A program made the translations under genes and the position numbers. The notes beneath the pieces are model-generated. The model had not been told where the DNA came from. It did no database searches and was given only the letters and a program-made list of their open reading frames with translations. DNA of 64,000 bases from Aliivibrio sp. 1S175 (GTDB lineage Bacteria; Pseudomonadota; Gammaproteobacteria; Enterobacterales; Vibrionaceae), in the NCBI RefSeq assembly GCF_001690985.1, contig NZ_MAJS01000006.1, forward strand, positions 144,145 through 208,144, read 5' to 3'. Shown piece after piece: positions 50,496 to 60,443 of the stretch; the stretch's first letter is position 1, and each line of letters opens with the position of its first letter.

Positions 50496-51127
50496 TAGTT
50501 AGCCTCACAATTAAGTGGAAGAGTTTGCAGTTCATCTTGGTGTGTTTTATAAAACCAAACTGCTTTTTTTACGGCTTTAACTACGGCTCTTGGTGTAATT
50601 GTCGCGCCAGTGAATTGATCAAATTGACCACCGTCCTTTTGAACGGCCCAGCTACTGTCATCGGCAGAATCAACACTTTTTCCTAGGAATCCATCAACCC
50701 AGCGGGTAATTCGAGTATCAATTTTATCGCCCAATCCAGGTGTTTCTTGATGTGATAGTACACGAACCCCCGTTACCATTGAACCTGCATCAACGCCGAC
50801 AATAATCTTAATCGCACCGCTATATCCATCAGGAGCGATAGCTTCAATTGCAGCACCTGAATGTTTGCCATTTAATGAGGCTAAATAGATCGGCATTGCT
50901 TCTTCTGTGCCTAATGCGTCTACATTTGATATTAGGATACAAGCTTTAAATAATTCATTATCATGTTGCTTCTTTGGAACGACTTGGTTCAAGACTGACA
51001 ATAATTGCTGTTGTTGTTGATAAGCAATCTGATCTTTAGTTAATGCATAAGTGATGGTAACTAATGCGGTTGAAGCAATAGCAAATAAGACCAAAACAAG
51101 GCTGCTTTTTTTCATTGTCTGTAGCAT
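50495..51127 (-). CDS. rsxG: Rsx/Rnf electron-transport complex subunit G
   Basis: Membrane-anchored, periplasmic flavoprotein subunit. The 210-residue product begins [20 protein letters not shown] (one anchor) and has the FMN attachment TGATIT segment ([15 protein letters not shown]; covalent flavin Thr). The frame is open to 51178, but ATG 51127, preceded by AAGGG, matches the E. coli start and follows the rsxD stop by 4 nt. It belongs to the operon rsxABCDGE-nth. Confidence 0.95.
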   Translation of the reverse strand: MLQTMKKSSLVLVLFAIASTALVTITYALTKDQIAYQQQQQLLSVLNQVVPKKQHDNELFKACILISNVDALGTEEAMPIYLASLNGKHSGAAIEAIAPDGYSGAIKIIVGVDAGSMVTGVRVLSHQETPGLGDKIDTRITRWVDGFLGKSVDSADDSSWAVQKDGGQFDQFTGATITPRAVVKAVKKAVWFYKTHQDELQTLPLNCEAN

Positions 51128-51131
51128 AGAA

Positions 51132-52187
51132 TTACCCTTTTTTATGGCCGTAGGTTCTTGGTTTTGTGTAGTAGTCAATTAAAGGTACACACATGTTGGT
51201 TAGGAGAACCGCAAAAGCAACCCCGTCTGGGAAACCACCCCAAGTACGAATAATATAAACGAGAGCACCAATAAGAGCGCCATAATATAAACGGCCTTTA
51301 GGTGTTGTTGCCGCAGAAACCGGATCGGTAGCAATAAAGAAAGCACCGAGCATGGTTGCACCAGAGAAGAGATTAAACAACGGTGATGTTGCTGTATCTG
51401 GCGAGAAAAGAGCAAATAAGCTGCTTATGACAAACAAGCTTGCTAAAAAACTCACCGGAATATGCCAATGAATAAGACGTTGTTGTAGTAAGAAAAGGCC
51501 ACCAAGTAAGAAACCAATATTTACCCATAACCAGCCTAAACCAGCAATGCTATTAAAAATGGGCGCGGTTAAAATTTCATTCGTTGTTAGTCCTGCTTTA
51601 AGACCTGTTTTTACTGTATCTAATGGCGTTGCCATTGTCATGCCATCAACATTCATGGTGAGTTGATGGACAGAAAAACCGTCTTGGCTTAACCCATTAA
51701 GTATTAACCATATGGAATCAGAGAAGCTGATACTTTCGGTAAGCAATTCTTTTACTGGCAACCAAGTTGTCATTTGAACAGGAAAAGAGATTAGCAGCAC
51801 GACATAAGCCGCCATTGCAGGATTAAAGAGGTTTTGTCCTAATCCTCCATATAAATGCTTAGCAATGACGATGGCAAATATCACACCAATAACCGTTATC
51901 CACCAAGGAGATAGTGGTGGAATAGCAAGAGCAAGTAATACTCCTGTTAGCAAGGCGCTATTGTCACTGATATAAGGTCTAAGTGGTCTTTTTCGACACT
52001 TTAAGACCAATGCTTCTGCTGAAATTGCAGTAATAATAGCAATCAAAACTTGTAGGAAGGTGCCCCAACCAAAAAAGTAAGTTTGAGCGAGTAGACCTGG
52101 TATTGTCGCTAAGGCAACCAGTTTCATGATGGTTCTTGTGCTCTTTTTACTGTGAGCGTGTGGTGAGCTAGTGATAAAAAAGGCCAC
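51132..52187 (-). CDS. rsxD: Rsx/Rnf electron-transport complex subunit D
   Basis: Membrane subunit that carries covalently bound FMN. The 351-residue protein has about nine helices and the flavinylation motif in [21 protein letters not shown] (SGAT Thr). ATG 52187 begins [15 protein letters not shown]. Only 2 nt separate it from the rsxC stop, and 4 nt from rsxG, so expression is coupled. Confidence 0.95.
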   Translation of the reverse strand: MAFFITSSPHAHSKKSTRTIMKLVALATIPGLLAQTYFFGWGTFLQVLIAIITAISAEALVLKCRKRPLRPYISDNSALLTGVLLALAIPPLSPWWITVIGVIFAIVIAKHLYGGLGQNLFNPAMAAYVVLLISFPVQMTTWLPVKELLTESISFSDSIWLILNGLSQDGFSVHQLTMNVDGMTMATPLDTVKTGLKAGLTTNEILTAPIFNSIAGLGWLWVNIGFLLGGLFLLQQRLIHWHIPVSFLASLFVISSLFALFSPDTATSPLFNLFSGATMLGAFFIATDPVSAATTPKGRLYYGALIGALVYIIRTWGGFPDGVAFAVLLTNMCVPLIDYYTKPRTYGHKKG

Positions 52188-52189
52188 TG

Positions 52190-54463
52190 TTACTCTTCCT
52201 TATTCTTTTCAATTTGTTGAGCTGCCTTGCGTGCTTTTGCTCGCGCTATTGCAGCGGCTACCGCTGCTTTTTTAGGGTCTGTTGGTTCAGAAGCTTCATT
52301 ATTTTCAACGGTCGTTTCAGTGACAGGTTGATCTGATTCAGTTTCTTTTTCAGCTTGAGCTGCTTTGCGTGCTTTTGCTCGCGCTATTGCAGCGGCTACC
52401 GCTGCTTTTTTAGGGTCCGCAGTTTCAGAGGTATCATCATTTTCAATAGTCGTTTCAGTGACAGGTTGATCTGATTCAGTTTCTTTTTCAGCTTGAGTTG
52501 CCTTGCGTGCTTTTGCTCGCGCTATTGCAGCCGCTACCGCTGCTTTTTTAGGCTCCGCTGGTTCAGAAGTTTCATCATTTTCAACAACCGTTTTAGTGAC
52601 AGGTTGATCTGATTCAGTTTCTTTTTCGACTTGTGCCGCTTTGCGTGCTTTTGCACGAGCGATAGCAGCAGCTACAGCGTCTTTCTTGTTAGCACTATCT
52701 GCGCTTTTTTCAGACTCTGTATTATTTGATTCTGCAGCAAGATTTGCTTTTCGTTCACGAGCTTGTTGTTTGCGCTCTTCACGTAATTTTGCCATTTCAG
52801 AATTATCAGGTTCAGCAGTATTAGCTTTTGCCGCTTCTGCTTGTTTCGCTTTAGCGCGAGCAATTGCAGCGGCTACAGCAGGTTTAGGACTAGCTATACC
52901 AGACTCTTCCGCTGCTTTTTGAGCTTTGACTCTCGCAATTGCTGCAGCAATTGCATCATTGCCAGAACCAGTAGAGGCTTCTGTTTTCATTTCTTTACGT
53001 CGATTTTCTGCAGCCAGTTTGAATTTGTTTTCACGTTCTGCTTTGTCACGTTCCATCCGCGCATTTTTTTCTTCAAAACGAACTTTGGCACGATCAGCAG
53101 CTTGCGCGTCTTGCTTGCGAGCGTAAATTTCTGATTTAGCTTGGCGATAATATTGAACCAGAGGGATCTCACTTGGGCAAACATAGGCACAAGCACCACA
53201 TTCAATACAATCAGATAAATGATATTCTTCGCATTTGTCGAACTCTTCTGATTTTGCGTACCAATATAATTGTTGAGGCAATAAAGCCGCAGGGCAGGCA
53301 TCAGCGCAGCTACTACAACGAATACAAGCCATTTCATGATTATAAAGAGGCAGCTCTTTTCTATCTGGCGTAATAATACAGTTAGTAATTTTCGTTATAG
53401 GGATCTGTTTATGTGGGAGAGTAAATCCCATTAACGAACCCCCCATAATAATTCTAGGGTGTTTTTTATCGGCTTTATAACCCGCTAATGTCATTAAATG
53501 ATCAACGGTAGTACCTAAACGAACCCAAAAATTACCCGGAACATCAAGGCTGTTTCCAGTCAATGTGACGACTCGTTCAATTAGAGGTTCAGCGTCACAG
53601 ATCGCACGTTTAACCGCAAGAATGGTTCCTACGTTTTGTACGATAACGCCTATATCAGTAGAGCGACCACTTGCAGGCACTTCTTTACCAGTTAAAATTT
53701 TAACTAATTGTCGAGAACCACCCGATGGGTATTTTGTTGGGATTACTCGGATCACGATATTATCATGATCAGTAATTACCTTATTTAATGCTTTTATTGC
53801 TTCTGGTTTATTATCTTCAATACCAATAACTGCCAATTTAGGCGATAGGATATGTTGAAGGATCTTAATACCAATAATTACTTCTTCAGCATGATCCTGC
53901 ATTAAACGATCATCGGCAGTGATATAAGGTTCACATTCTGCGGCATTGATAATTAATATATCTGCTTTGCCAATACCACTTTGTAGTTTTCTACTGGTAG
54001 GGAAACCGGCACCACCCATGCCTGAAATGCCAGATTGACGAATGCGCTCAATCAGATCTATTGGGTCTTGATTGGAAAAATCAGAGATAGGGTTTCGATC
54101 TGCAATCCATTGATCTTGATTATCTGATTCAATAACAATACAAAGATCAGTTAAACCCGAAGGATGAGCAACGGTTCTTGGTTCTATTGCCGTTACAGTG
54201 CCAGACGTTGGTGCATGAATAGGAACACACATGGCAATATTACCTTGCGTGAGTGGTTGGCCTTTTAATACAGTCTCACCAACAGTGACTAGAATGTCCC
54301 CTTTACTACCAATATGTTGTTTTAATGGCAAAATAAGTTCACTTGGAACACCGGCTTGCTGAATTCTGTTTTGAGTTGAAATTCTTTTGTTTTCTGGCGG
54401 ATGAATGCCACCATGAAAATCCCACAGTTGACCTTGTTTAATTTGTTCGATAATGGACAACAT
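52190..54463 (-). CDS. rsxC: Rsx/Rnf electron-transport complex subunit C with repetitive Ala/Lys-rich tail
   Basis: NADH/FMN- and [4Fe-4S]-binding subunit. The 757-residue protein has the Rnf barrel-sandwich and NADH-dehydrogenase-like core (1-360) and two ferredoxin cluster motifs ([12 protein letters not shown] and [12 protein letters not shown], about 375-425). The tail after residue 440 is charged and alanine-rich, ending in three complete and one partial copy of a 46-residue unit ([14 protein letters not shown] core). Such tails occur in E. coli RsxC, but copy number varies. ATG 54463 begins [19 protein letters not shown]. Confidence 0.95.
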   Translation of the reverse strand: MLSIIEQIKQGQLWDFHGGIHPPENKRISTQNRIQQAGVPSELILPLKQHIGSKGDILVTVGETVLKGQPLTQGNIAMCVPIHAPTSGTVTAIEPRTVAHPSGLTDLCIVIESDNQDQWIADRNPISDFSNQDPIDLIERIRQSGISGMGGAGFPTSRKLQSGIGKADILIINAAECEPYITADDRLMQDHAEEVIIGIKILQHILSPKLAVIGIEDNKPEAIKALNKVITDHDNIVIRVIPTKYPSGGSRQLVKILTGKEVPASGRSTDIGVIVQNVGTILAVKRAICDAEPLIERVVTLTGNSLDVPGNFWVRLGTTVDHLMTLAGYKADKKHPRIIMGGSLMGFTLPHKQIPITKITNCIITPDRKELPLYNHEMACIRCSSCADACPAALLPQQLYWYAKSEEFDKCEEYHLSDCIECGACAYVCPSEIPLVQYYRQAKSEIYARKQDAQAADRAKVRFEEKNARMERDKAERENKFKLAAENRRKEMKTEASTGSGNDAIAAAIARVKAQKAAEESGIASPKPAVAAAIARAKAKQAEAAKANTAEPDNSEMAKLREERKQQARERKANLAAESNNTESEKSADSANKKDAVAAAIARAKARKAAQVEKETESDQPVTKTVVENDETSEPAEPKKAAVAAAIARAKARKATQAEKETESDQPVTETTIENDDTSETADPKKAAVAAAIARAKARKAAQAEKETESDQPVTETTVENNEASEPTDPKKAAVAAAIARAKARKAAQQIEKNKEE
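52193..52687 (-). repeat. 138-bp tandem repeat inside rsxC
   Basis: Three full 138-bp units (52274-52411, 52412-52549, 52550-52687) plus an 81-bp partial at 52193-52273, nearly identical in DNA, encode a 46-residue unit beginning [15 protein letters not shown] and ending TESDQPV...DP. In-frame copy-number variation by slippage or recombination is likely. Confidence 0.9.
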
Positions 54464-54466
54464 GGG

Positions 54467-55048
54467 TTACAGCTCCGATGCTTGAGATGGCTTATCTGCC
54501 GGAATATTAACAACAGGGATTGTATTCAAATCCCATTTCCAATTATCAGGTGTCGTGTTCACAGGGATCATTTCAATACAATCAGTTGGGCAAGGGGCAA
54601 CACATAAATCACAACCAGTACATTCCGCCTCGATGACGGTATGTAATGCTTTTGTACCACCAACAATGGCATCTACAGGGCAAGCTTGAATACATTTAGT
54701 ACAACCAATGCACATATCTTCATGGATAAACGCGATTGTTTTTATGTTTACGACGTCATCGTCAGAACTTGGTACATCGACACCCATAAGGTCAGCTAAT
54801 TTTTCAATAGTGGCTTGACCACCTGGAGGGCATTTATTAATGATGTCTCCGTTGGCAATTGCTGTTGCGTAGGGCTTACATCCAGGATAGCCACACTGAC
54901 CACATTGCGTCTGTGGCAAGATGGCATCAATTTGCTCAACAATGGGGTCTGATTCAACTTTAAATTTAATTGATGCAAAGCCGAGAATTAACCCAAAGAT
55001 TAAGGCAAGTGCAGCAATAGCAATAACAGCGATTAGAATTGAACTCAT
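54467..55048 (-). CDS. rsxB: Rsx/Rnf electron-transport complex subunit B
   Basis: Iron-sulfur subunit on the cytoplasmic face. The 193-residue product has an N-terminal membrane anchor ([20 protein letters not shown]), a CGQCGYPGC...C cluster (around 48-80), then two [4Fe-4S] ferredoxin motifs [14 protein letters not shown] and [14 protein letters not shown]. It lies 3 nt from rsxC and 2 nt from rsxA. Confidence 0.96.
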   Translation of the reverse strand: MSSILIAVIAIAALALIFGLILGFASIKFKVESDPIVEQIDAILPQTQCGQCGYPGCKPYATAIANGDIINKCPPGGQATIEKLADLMGVDVPSSDDDVVNIKTIAFIHEDMCIGCTKCIQACPVDAIVGGTKALHTVIEAECTGCDLCVAPCPTDCIEMIPVNTTPDNWKWDLNTIPVVNIPADKPSQASEL

Positions 55049-55050
55049 GT

Positions 55051-55632
55051 TTATAATTTCACTAAACCAGTAAAGCCCATGAAGGCTAAAGACATTAAGC
55101 CTGCGGTGATCATAGCAATAGACGCACCTTTAAAAGGCAAAGGAACATCAGCAGCAGCGATACGTTCACGCATAGCAGAGAAGAGAATGAGAACTAATGA
55201 AAAACCAACGGCAGCACCAAAACCATAAATGATGGACTCGATGAAATTATGATTCTCAGTAACATTAAGTAATGCCACGCCGAGAACAGCGCAGTTCGTC
55301 GTGATTAAAGGTAAAAATATACCAAGAACACGATATAAAGTGGGACTTGTTTTGTGTACGACCATTTCTGTGAATTGAACAACAACCGCGATCACAAGGA
55401 TGAAACTCATGGTACGTAAATACTCAATGCCAAGAGGGGCTAAAATATAGGTTTCAACAAGGTATGAACATACAGAAGCAAGGGTAAGGACAAATGTTGT
55501 CGCAAGGCCCATTCCGATTGCACTTTCTAGTTTTTTAGATACGCCCATAAATGGACAAAGACCTAAAAATTTAACCAGTACAAAGTTGTTCACTAAAACA
55601 GTACCAACAAGCAGTAATAGATACTCAGTCAT
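55051..55632 (-). CDS. rsxA: Rsx/Rnf electron-transport complex subunit A
   Basis: First gene of the operon. The 193-residue membrane protein has six helices and family motifs [20 protein letters not shown] and [23 protein letters not shown] 55632; upstream 55633-55735 should hold the operon promoter, though no consensus was picked out. The tRNA-Asn terminator separates it from the tRNA. Confidence 0.95.
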   Translation of the reverse strand: MTEYLLLLVGTVLVNNFVLVKFLGLCPFMGVSKKLESAIGMGLATTFVLTLASVCSYLVETYILAPLGIEYLRTMSFILVIAVVVQFTEMVVHKTSPTLYRVLGIFLPLITTNCAVLGVALLNVTENHNFIESIIYGFGAAVGFSLVLILFSAMRERIAAADVPLPFKGASIAMITAGLMSLAFMGFTGLVKL

Positions 55633-55738
55633 GCCAATGATTTTTATGATAATAGATGATCTGGTTATTATCGGACTTTAAGAGCCTGATAACAACCTTA
55701 GAAAGAATAGGTTTTTACTCTTTAAGCAAAAAAAAGAC

Positions 55739-55770
55739 AAAAAAAAGCCTCGTCATTTAGACAAGGCTTT
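55739..55770 (-). terminator. Intrinsic terminator of tRNA-Asn
   Basis: AAAGCCTTGTC (minus, from 55770) pairs with GACGAGGCTTT (ending 55744) with one mismatch, followed by T run. Confidence 0.85.
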
Positions 55771-55776
55771 AAAATA

Positions 55777-55852
55777 TGGCTCCCTTTGCTGGACTTGAAC
55801 CAGCGACATACGGATTAACAGTCCGGCGTTCTACCAACTGAACTAAAAGGGA
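55777..55852 (-). tRNA. tRNA-Asn (anticodon GTT)
   Basis: A 76-nt gene read on the minus strand: acceptor TCCCTTT, D-arm, anticodon arm with GGACTGTTAATCC (anticodon GTT), T-arm with GGTTCAAGTCC, and encoded CCA. It aligns with E. coli tRNA-Asn apart from acceptor pairs. It is a single tRNA, with its own promoter and terminator. Confidence 0.97.
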
Positions 55853-55870
55853 ATCGGTTTTAGGCGGACG

Positions 55871-55899
55871 ATATTAACGAGTCTAAAATAAACTGTCAA
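55871..55899 (-). promoter_or_regulatory. Strong sigma-70 promoter of tRNA-Asn
   Basis: On the minus strand -35 TTGACA (55899-55894) and -10 TAATAT (55876-55871) are separated by exactly 17 nt, followed by a GC-rich discriminator (CGTCCGCC), as in stringently controlled stable-RNA promoters. Confidence 0.88.
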
Positions 55900-56329
55900 G
55901 CGTAAAAAGAGAGAAAAGTGACTTGATTATTTCGCCATCAATTGAGTCTATTTTCCATAAAAAATCATTGACAGCACCTCTAAGCTATATTTATCAATGC
56001 TTGTGGGTAGTTATCCACTAAAACTGTGGATAAGTATGTTAATGAAACTAGATTAACTCTCTTTAAGCTAGCTGTGGCGTGGCCTCTGGAGTATAAGTGT
56101 TCTTACTTTGAGTGTTTTGTATGCATAAAATCAATGCGTTATAGCTTTGCTGCTGTTTGAATACACTATATGTATATTTTCCGTGCAAATTGTAGAGCAA
56201 AGACTAAAGTTGAGTGTATTTTGACCGCTATTGGGGAAAACTTTTATAATTAATAGTTTCTATAAAAATAAGAGTGGATTTGATAGTGTGTATATCCTAA
56301 ATAAGATGAGTCCATGTGGAGTGTTATAA
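55900..56329. other. AT-rich intergenic region before uvrB
   Basis: About 430 bp without a credible ORF. It includes an AT-rich stretch near 56170-56200 (CACTATATGTATATTTTCC) and the uvrB SD GTGGAGTG just before the ATG. I found no clear LexA box (CTGT-N8-ACAG) here, although uvrB belongs to the SOS regulon in E. coli. No other feature recognised. Confidence 0.4.
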
Positions 56330-58360
56330 ATGGCCAACGCGTATGAATTAATTTCTAACTATCAACCAGCAGGTGATCAACCTCAAGCCATTAAAATGCT
56401 TAATGAAGGATTAGAGAATGGTCTTGCTCATCAAACGCTTCTTGGTGTTACCGGCTCAGGTAAAACATTTACGCTAGCTAACGTAATTGCTGAATCTGGC
56501 CGCCCAACGGTTATCATGGCTCACAATAAAACGTTAGCAGCCCAGTTGTATGGGGAAATGAAAGCGTTTTTCCCTAATAATGCGGTTGAATATTTTGTTT
56601 CGTACTTTGATTATTATCAACCAGAAGCTTATGTACCAACGACTGATACCTTTATAGAAAAAGATTCTTCGGTTAATGAACATATTGAACAAATGCGCCT
56701 TTCTGCAACAAAGGCATTATTAGAACGTAAAGACGCCATTATTATTGCTTCAGTGTCTGCGATTTATGGTCTTGGTGATCCTCAAGCTTATTTAAGTATG
56801 ATGCTCCATTTAAGTCGAGGAGATATCGTTAACCAACGTGATATTTTACGCCGATTAGCTGAACTACAATATAAGCGTAATGACATGGCTTTTGAACGAG
56901 GCACATTTCGTGTTCGTGGTGAAGTTCTAGATGTTTTTCCTGCTGAATCAGAGCATGAGGCTATCCGAATTGAGCTTTTTGATGATGAAGTGGAACGTAT
57001 TAGCAAGTTCGATCCATTAACGGGTTCAATTATAACTAAAGACATGCCGCGTTGTACTATTTACCCGAAAACTCACTATGTAACACCACGAGAAAAAGTA
57101 CTTGATGCCATTGAGCAGATTAAAGTGGATTTGGCTGAACGGAAAAAAGAATTATTAGCCAATAATAAATTAGTTGAAGAACAAAGGATCTCACAACGAA
57201 CTCAATTCGATATTGAAATGATGAATGAGCTTGGTTTTTGCTCTGGTATTGAAAACTATTCTCGTTATTTGAGTGGGCGACCTCAAGGAGAAGCGCCACC
57301 TACGTTATTTGATTATCTGCCTAAAGATGGTTTATTGATCATCGATGAATCGCATATTACCGTGTCTCAAATTGGGGCAATGTATAAAGGTGATCGTTCA
57401 CGTAAAGAGAATTTAGTTGAATACGGTTTTCGCTTGCCTTCTGCATTAGATAATCGACCTATGCGTTTTGACGAATTTGAAGCTCGTGCCCCACAAACGA
57501 TTTATGTTTCTGCGACCCCTGGTAAATATGAAATCGAAAAATCAGGTTCTGATATTGCAGAACAACTAGTAAGGCCGACGGGTTTACTTGACCCGATTAT
57601 TGAAGTACGTCCCGTTGGAACTCAAGTTGATGATTTACTCTCTGAGATCAGAATTCGTACGAAAGTGGGTGAGAGAGTGTTAGTCACGACCCTTACCAAG
57701 CGTATGTCTGAAGATTTGACGGAATATCTTGCCGAGCATGGGGTGAAAGTTCGTTATTTGCATTCTGATATTGATACGGTTGAGCGTGTTGAGATTATCC
57801 GTGATTTACGCTTAGGCAAGTTTGATGTGTTAGTCGGTATTAACTTATTGCGTGAAGGCTTAGATATGCCTGAAGTGTCTTTAGTCGCGATTTTAGATGC
57901 AGATAAAGAAGGCTTCTTGCGTTCCGAGCGATCATTAATTCAAACGATAGGTCGTGCAGCTCGTAATCTAGAAGGTAAAGCCATTCTATATGCAGATAGA
58001 ATTACGGGGTCTATGGAAAAAGCCATTGGAGAAACAGAAAGAAGACGTGAAAAGCAGATATTGCACAACGAAGCATTAGGAATCGTACCAACCGCATTGA
58101 AAAAAGAGGTGGCGGATATTCTTGAGTTAGGAGATATGACTAAGAATAAACGTAAAATAGTAGCATCCAAAATGAAGTTATCCGAAGTGGCGGAGGAAAG
58201 CGCTAATTATCAATCGATGACGCCGCAAAAGTTAGAAAAAGAAGTGCAACGATTAGAAGCAAAAATGTATCAACATGCGAGAGATTTAGAGTTTGAACAG
58301 GCTGCTCAAGTTAGGGATGAGGTAGAAAAGCTAAGACATCAATTTATAACGAATAGTTAA
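56330..58360 (+). CDS. uvrB: Excinuclease ABC subunit B
   Basis: DNA damage-verifying helicase-like subunit of UvrABC. The 676-residue product has Walker [11 protein letters not shown] (near residue 40), the beta-hairpin [17 protein letters not shown], Walker B/DEAD-type [10 protein letters not shown], and a C-terminal UVR motif ([23 protein letters not shown]) for UvrC binding. Standard length; ATG 56330 after GTGGAGTG. The terminator that follows on the plus strand is also the Qrr1 terminator stem. Confidence 0.97.
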   Translation: MANAYELISNYQPAGDQPQAIKMLNEGLENGLAHQTLLGVTGSGKTFTLANVIAESGRPTVIMAHNKTLAAQLYGEMKAFFPNNAVEYFVSYFDYYQPEAYVPTTDTFIEKDSSVNEHIEQMRLSATKALLERKDAIIIASVSAIYGLGDPQAYLSMMLHLSRGDIVNQRDILRRLAELQYKRNDMAFERGTFRVRGEVLDVFPAESEHEAIRIELFDDEVERISKFDPLTGSIITKDMPRCTIYPKTHYVTPREKVLDAIEQIKVDLAERKKELLANNKLVEEQRISQRTQFDIEMMNELGFCSGIENYSRYLSGRPQGEAPPTLFDYLPKDGLLIIDESHITVSQIGAMYKGDRSRKENLVEYGFRLPSALDNRPMRFDEFEARAPQTIYVSATPGKYEIEKSGSDIAEQLVRPTGLLDPIIEVRPVGTQVDDLLSEIRIRTKVGERVLVTTLTKRMSEDLTEYLAEHGVKVRYLHSDIDTVERVEIIRDLRLGKFDVLVGINLLREGLDMPEVSLVAILDADKEGFLRSERSLIQTIGRAARNLEGKAILYADRITGSMEKAIGETERRREKQILHNEALGIVPTALKKEVADILELGDMTKNKRKIVASKMKLSEVAEESANYQSMTPQKLEKEVQRLEAKMYQHARDLEFEQAAQVRDEVEKLRHQFITNS

Positions 58361-58389
58361 TGACTATTTTGTAAATTATTGATTTAAGG

Positions 58390-58497
58390 AAAAAAAGAAG
58401 CCAACCGTAATATACCGGTTGGCTTTATTGTTCATGTGAAAGTAAATTTCACTAACAACGTCAGTTGGCTAGGTGACCCTTTGGCTTAAAGGGTCAC
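58390..58497 (-). ncRNA. qrr1: Quorum-sensing sRNA Qrr1
   Basis: Read on the minus strand from about 58497: GTGACCCTTTAAGCC stem-loop, then the conserved Qrr core CTAGCCAACTGACGTTGTTA that pairs with litR/luxR-type and other mRNAs, then the terminator stem AAGCCAACCG/CGGTTGGCTT (58398-58425) with T tract. Length is about 107 nt. The core and 5' stem are diagnostic of Vibrio Qrr sRNAs, which act with Hfq. Its place beside luxO is that of qrr1. The terminator also serves convergent uvrB. No other qrr gene was seen in this window. Confidence 0.93.
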
Positions 58498-58505
58498 TAT
58501 ACATA

Positions 58506-58523
58506 TAGCAGGTAGTGTGCCAA
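58506..58523 (-). promoter_or_regulatory. Sigma-54 promoter of qrr1
   Basis: TTGGCACACTACCTGCTA on the minus strand: GG-N10-GC with GGCAC at 58521-58517 and TGC at 58510-58508. The -12 GC lies 12 nt before the predicted start at about 58496-58497, as expected for a LuxO-dependent promoter. Confidence 0.9.
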
Positions 58524-58581
58524 CTTTTTAAAGCACCAAAATAAGGTAATTAAGCATAAAAAGTGTTCAAAATGGCTTTTT

Positions 58582-58616
58582 ATTTGCAATTTGCAATTTG
58601 CAATTTGCGTTTTGCA
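58582..58616. repeat. Overlapping LuxO-type operator array (7-bp tandem repeat)
   Basis: Five consecutive 7-bp units (ATTTGCA x3, ATTTGCG, TTTTGCA) create overlapping copies of TTGCA-W3-TGCAA, the LuxO consensus (e.g. TTGCAATTTGCAA at 58584-58596 and 58591-58603). They lie about 85-120 bp upstream of the qrr1 start and 50-84 bp before luxO, where an enhancer for the sigma-54 promoter is expected and autoregulation of luxO is possible. Confidence 0.75.
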
Positions 58617-58665
58617 ATTGCATAATGCGAATTCACATATTTTTGACAAGTGGTATATTTTAATA

Positions 58666-60093
58666 ATGCAAAAGAAATACTTATTGATGGTAGAAGATAC
58701 CGCTTCGGTTGCTGCGTTGTATCGTTCGTATCTGAATCCGCTTGGTGTTGAAATTAATGTTGTAGCTAAAGGAAGCGAAGCGATAGAAACAGTGGCTAAA
58801 CGGGCTCCCGATTTGGTATTGCTTGATTTACGTTTACCAGACATGACTGGTTTTGATGTTTTAGCTGAAATAAGAAAATTTAACAAAGAAGTCCCTGTTG
58901 TTTTAATGACCGCTCATGGGTCAATTGATGCAGCAGTTGAAGCTATGCAGCTTGGGGCTCAAGATTTTTTAATAAAACCGTGTGAAGCCGATAGGTTAAG
59001 AGTTACTGTCAATAATGCATTGCGTCGAGCTCAAAAAGACCTCGACGAAATAAAAGAAAATCCTGAAAATTCTGAAAAATCGAATAAACAATATCAAGGG
59101 TTTATTGGTAGTAGCTCTCAAATGAATCAGGTATATCGAACTATTGATTCTGCAGCACCAAGTAAAGCCACGGTATTTATTACTGGAGAGTCGGGAACGG
59201 GTAAAGAAGTGTGTGCAGAGGCCATTCATGCTGCAAGTAAGCGAGGTCAAGCTCCATTTATTGCGATTAACTGTGCTGCGATACCAAAAGATTTAATTGA
59301 AAGTGAGTTGTTTGGTCATGTAAAAGGAGCATTTACGGGCGCTTCGGTTGATAGAAAGGGAGCAGCGGAACAGGCTGATGGGGGGACTCTATTTCTTGAT
59401 GAATTGTGTGAAATGGATTTGGATTTACAAACTAAATTATTACGATTTATTCAAACGGGAACATTTCAAAAAGTAGGATCTTCAAAAATGAGTCGTGTAG
59501 ATGTGAGGTTTGTATGTGCGACAAATCGTGATCCCTGGATAGAAGTTCAAGCCGGACGTTTTCGTGAGGATTTGTATTATCGACTACATGTAATTCCGTT
59601 AGTCTTACCTCCTTTACGTGAACGTGGTAATGATATTATAGAAATCGCCCATTCAATATTAGGCCATTTTTCGCATGAAGAAGGTCGTGAATTTATTACT
59701 TTTAATCCAGAAGTAACAGAACGTTTTTTGCACTATGATTGGCCTGGTAATGTTCGTCAGTTACAAAATGTAATTAGAAATGTGGTGGTATTAAATAGGG
59801 GAAAGGAAGTGATTCTTTCTATGTTGCCTCAGCCATTGTCCATAGAACATAACTTTGGTTCAGATATTGCATCTGAAGATAAAGTAAATCGTTATGTTTT
59901 ATCTAACGATAACGCAATTAATGAAAGTACCGACTTAAAAAAAGAGACAATTATTCCACTTTGGAAATCAGAAAAGAAGCTTATTGAAGCTGCAATTACG
60001 TTATGTGATGGAAATATTCCACAAGCCGCTAAAAAATTAGAGGTGAGTCCATCGACACTATATAGAAAATTACAATCATGGGATGATAAATAG
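58666..60093 (+). CDS. luxO: Sigma-54-dependent quorum-sensing regulator LuxO
   Basis: Response regulator that, when phosphorylated through LuxU, activates qrr1. The 475-residue product has a receiver (1-120) with phosphoacceptor Asp54 in [10 protein letters not shown], an AAA+ domain with Walker A GESGTGKE and the sigma-54 contact GAFTGA, and a C-terminal Fis-type HTH ([16 protein letters not shown]). ATG 58666 gives the family start [12 protein letters not shown]; the upstream extension to 58591 is unsupported. SD is weak (TATTTTAATA), consistent with low expression. luxU follows 14 nt later. Confidence 0.95.
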   Translation: MQKKYLLMVEDTASVAALYRSYLNPLGVEINVVAKGSEAIETVAKRAPDLVLLDLRLPDMTGFDVLAEIRKFNKEVPVVLMTAHGSIDAAVEAMQLGAQDFLIKPCEADRLRVTVNNALRRAQKDLDEIKENPENSEKSNKQYQGFIGSSSQMNQVYRTIDSAAPSKATVFITGESGTGKEVCAEAIHAASKRGQAPFIAINCAAIPKDLIESELFGHVKGAFTGASVDRKGAAEQADGGTLFLDELCEMDLDLQTKLLRFIQTGTFQKVGSSKMSRVDVRFVCATNRDPWIEVQAGRFREDLYYRLHVIPLVLPPLRERGNDIIEIAHSILGHFSHEEGREFITFNPEVTERFLHYDWPGNVRQLQNVIRNVVVLNRGKEVILSMLPQPLSIEHNFGSDIASEDKVNRYVLSNDNAINESTDLKKETIIPLWKSEKKLIEAAITLCDGNIPQAAKKLEVSPSTLYRKLQSWDDK

Positions 60094-60107
60094 CAGAGGG
60101 TATTACT

Positions 60108-60443
60108 GTGAGCCAGTATATAAACCAAATAGCAGTGAATCAATTAGTCCAAGAAGTAGGGGATGAGAATGTTCCTTTTCTTTTTGGCATTTTTTGCGAT
60201 GAGTTAGATGAGTTTATTGATACACTTTCGACTCACCCTGAAATTGATAAAGTAAGGGAAATTAGCCATTGCCTTAAAAGTAGTGCCGGTAGTTTTGGTG
60301 CAGATAAATTAGCGACAATGGCGATTAATATTGAAGAGAAAGCAAAACTACTTCAGCAAGAATGGGTTGAGCGCAATATCTCTGAATTTGTAAATATTGC
60401 GCGCGGTACTGAGCTTGCTTATCGTAAGTTGTTAATCAAGTAA
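60108..60443 (+). CDS. luxU: Phosphorelay protein LuxU
   Basis: Single-domain histidine phosphotransferase between the hybrid sensor kinases and LuxO. The 111-residue product has the HPt motif EISHCLKSSAGSFGADKL with phospho-accepting His54. The start is GTG (60108) with SD AGAGGG 7 nt upstream, 14 nt after the luxO stop. Its 3' end overlaps the convergent yvcK end by 12 nt. Confidence 0.94.
   Translation: MSQYINQIAVNQLVQEVGDENVPFLFGIFCDELDEFIDTLSTHPEIDKVREISHCLKSSAGSFGADKLATMAINIEEKAKLLQQEWVERNISEFVNIARGTELAYRKLLIK

Noticed and set aside
52641-53134. Forward-strand open frames opposite the rsxC repeat region
   Set aside because: Long antisense frames arise from the Ala/Lys-biased repeats; composition and lack of SD argue against real genes.
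55900-56329. LexA box for uvrB
   Set aside because: No CTGT-N8-ACAG-like palindrome was found; SOS control cannot be claimed from this sequence.
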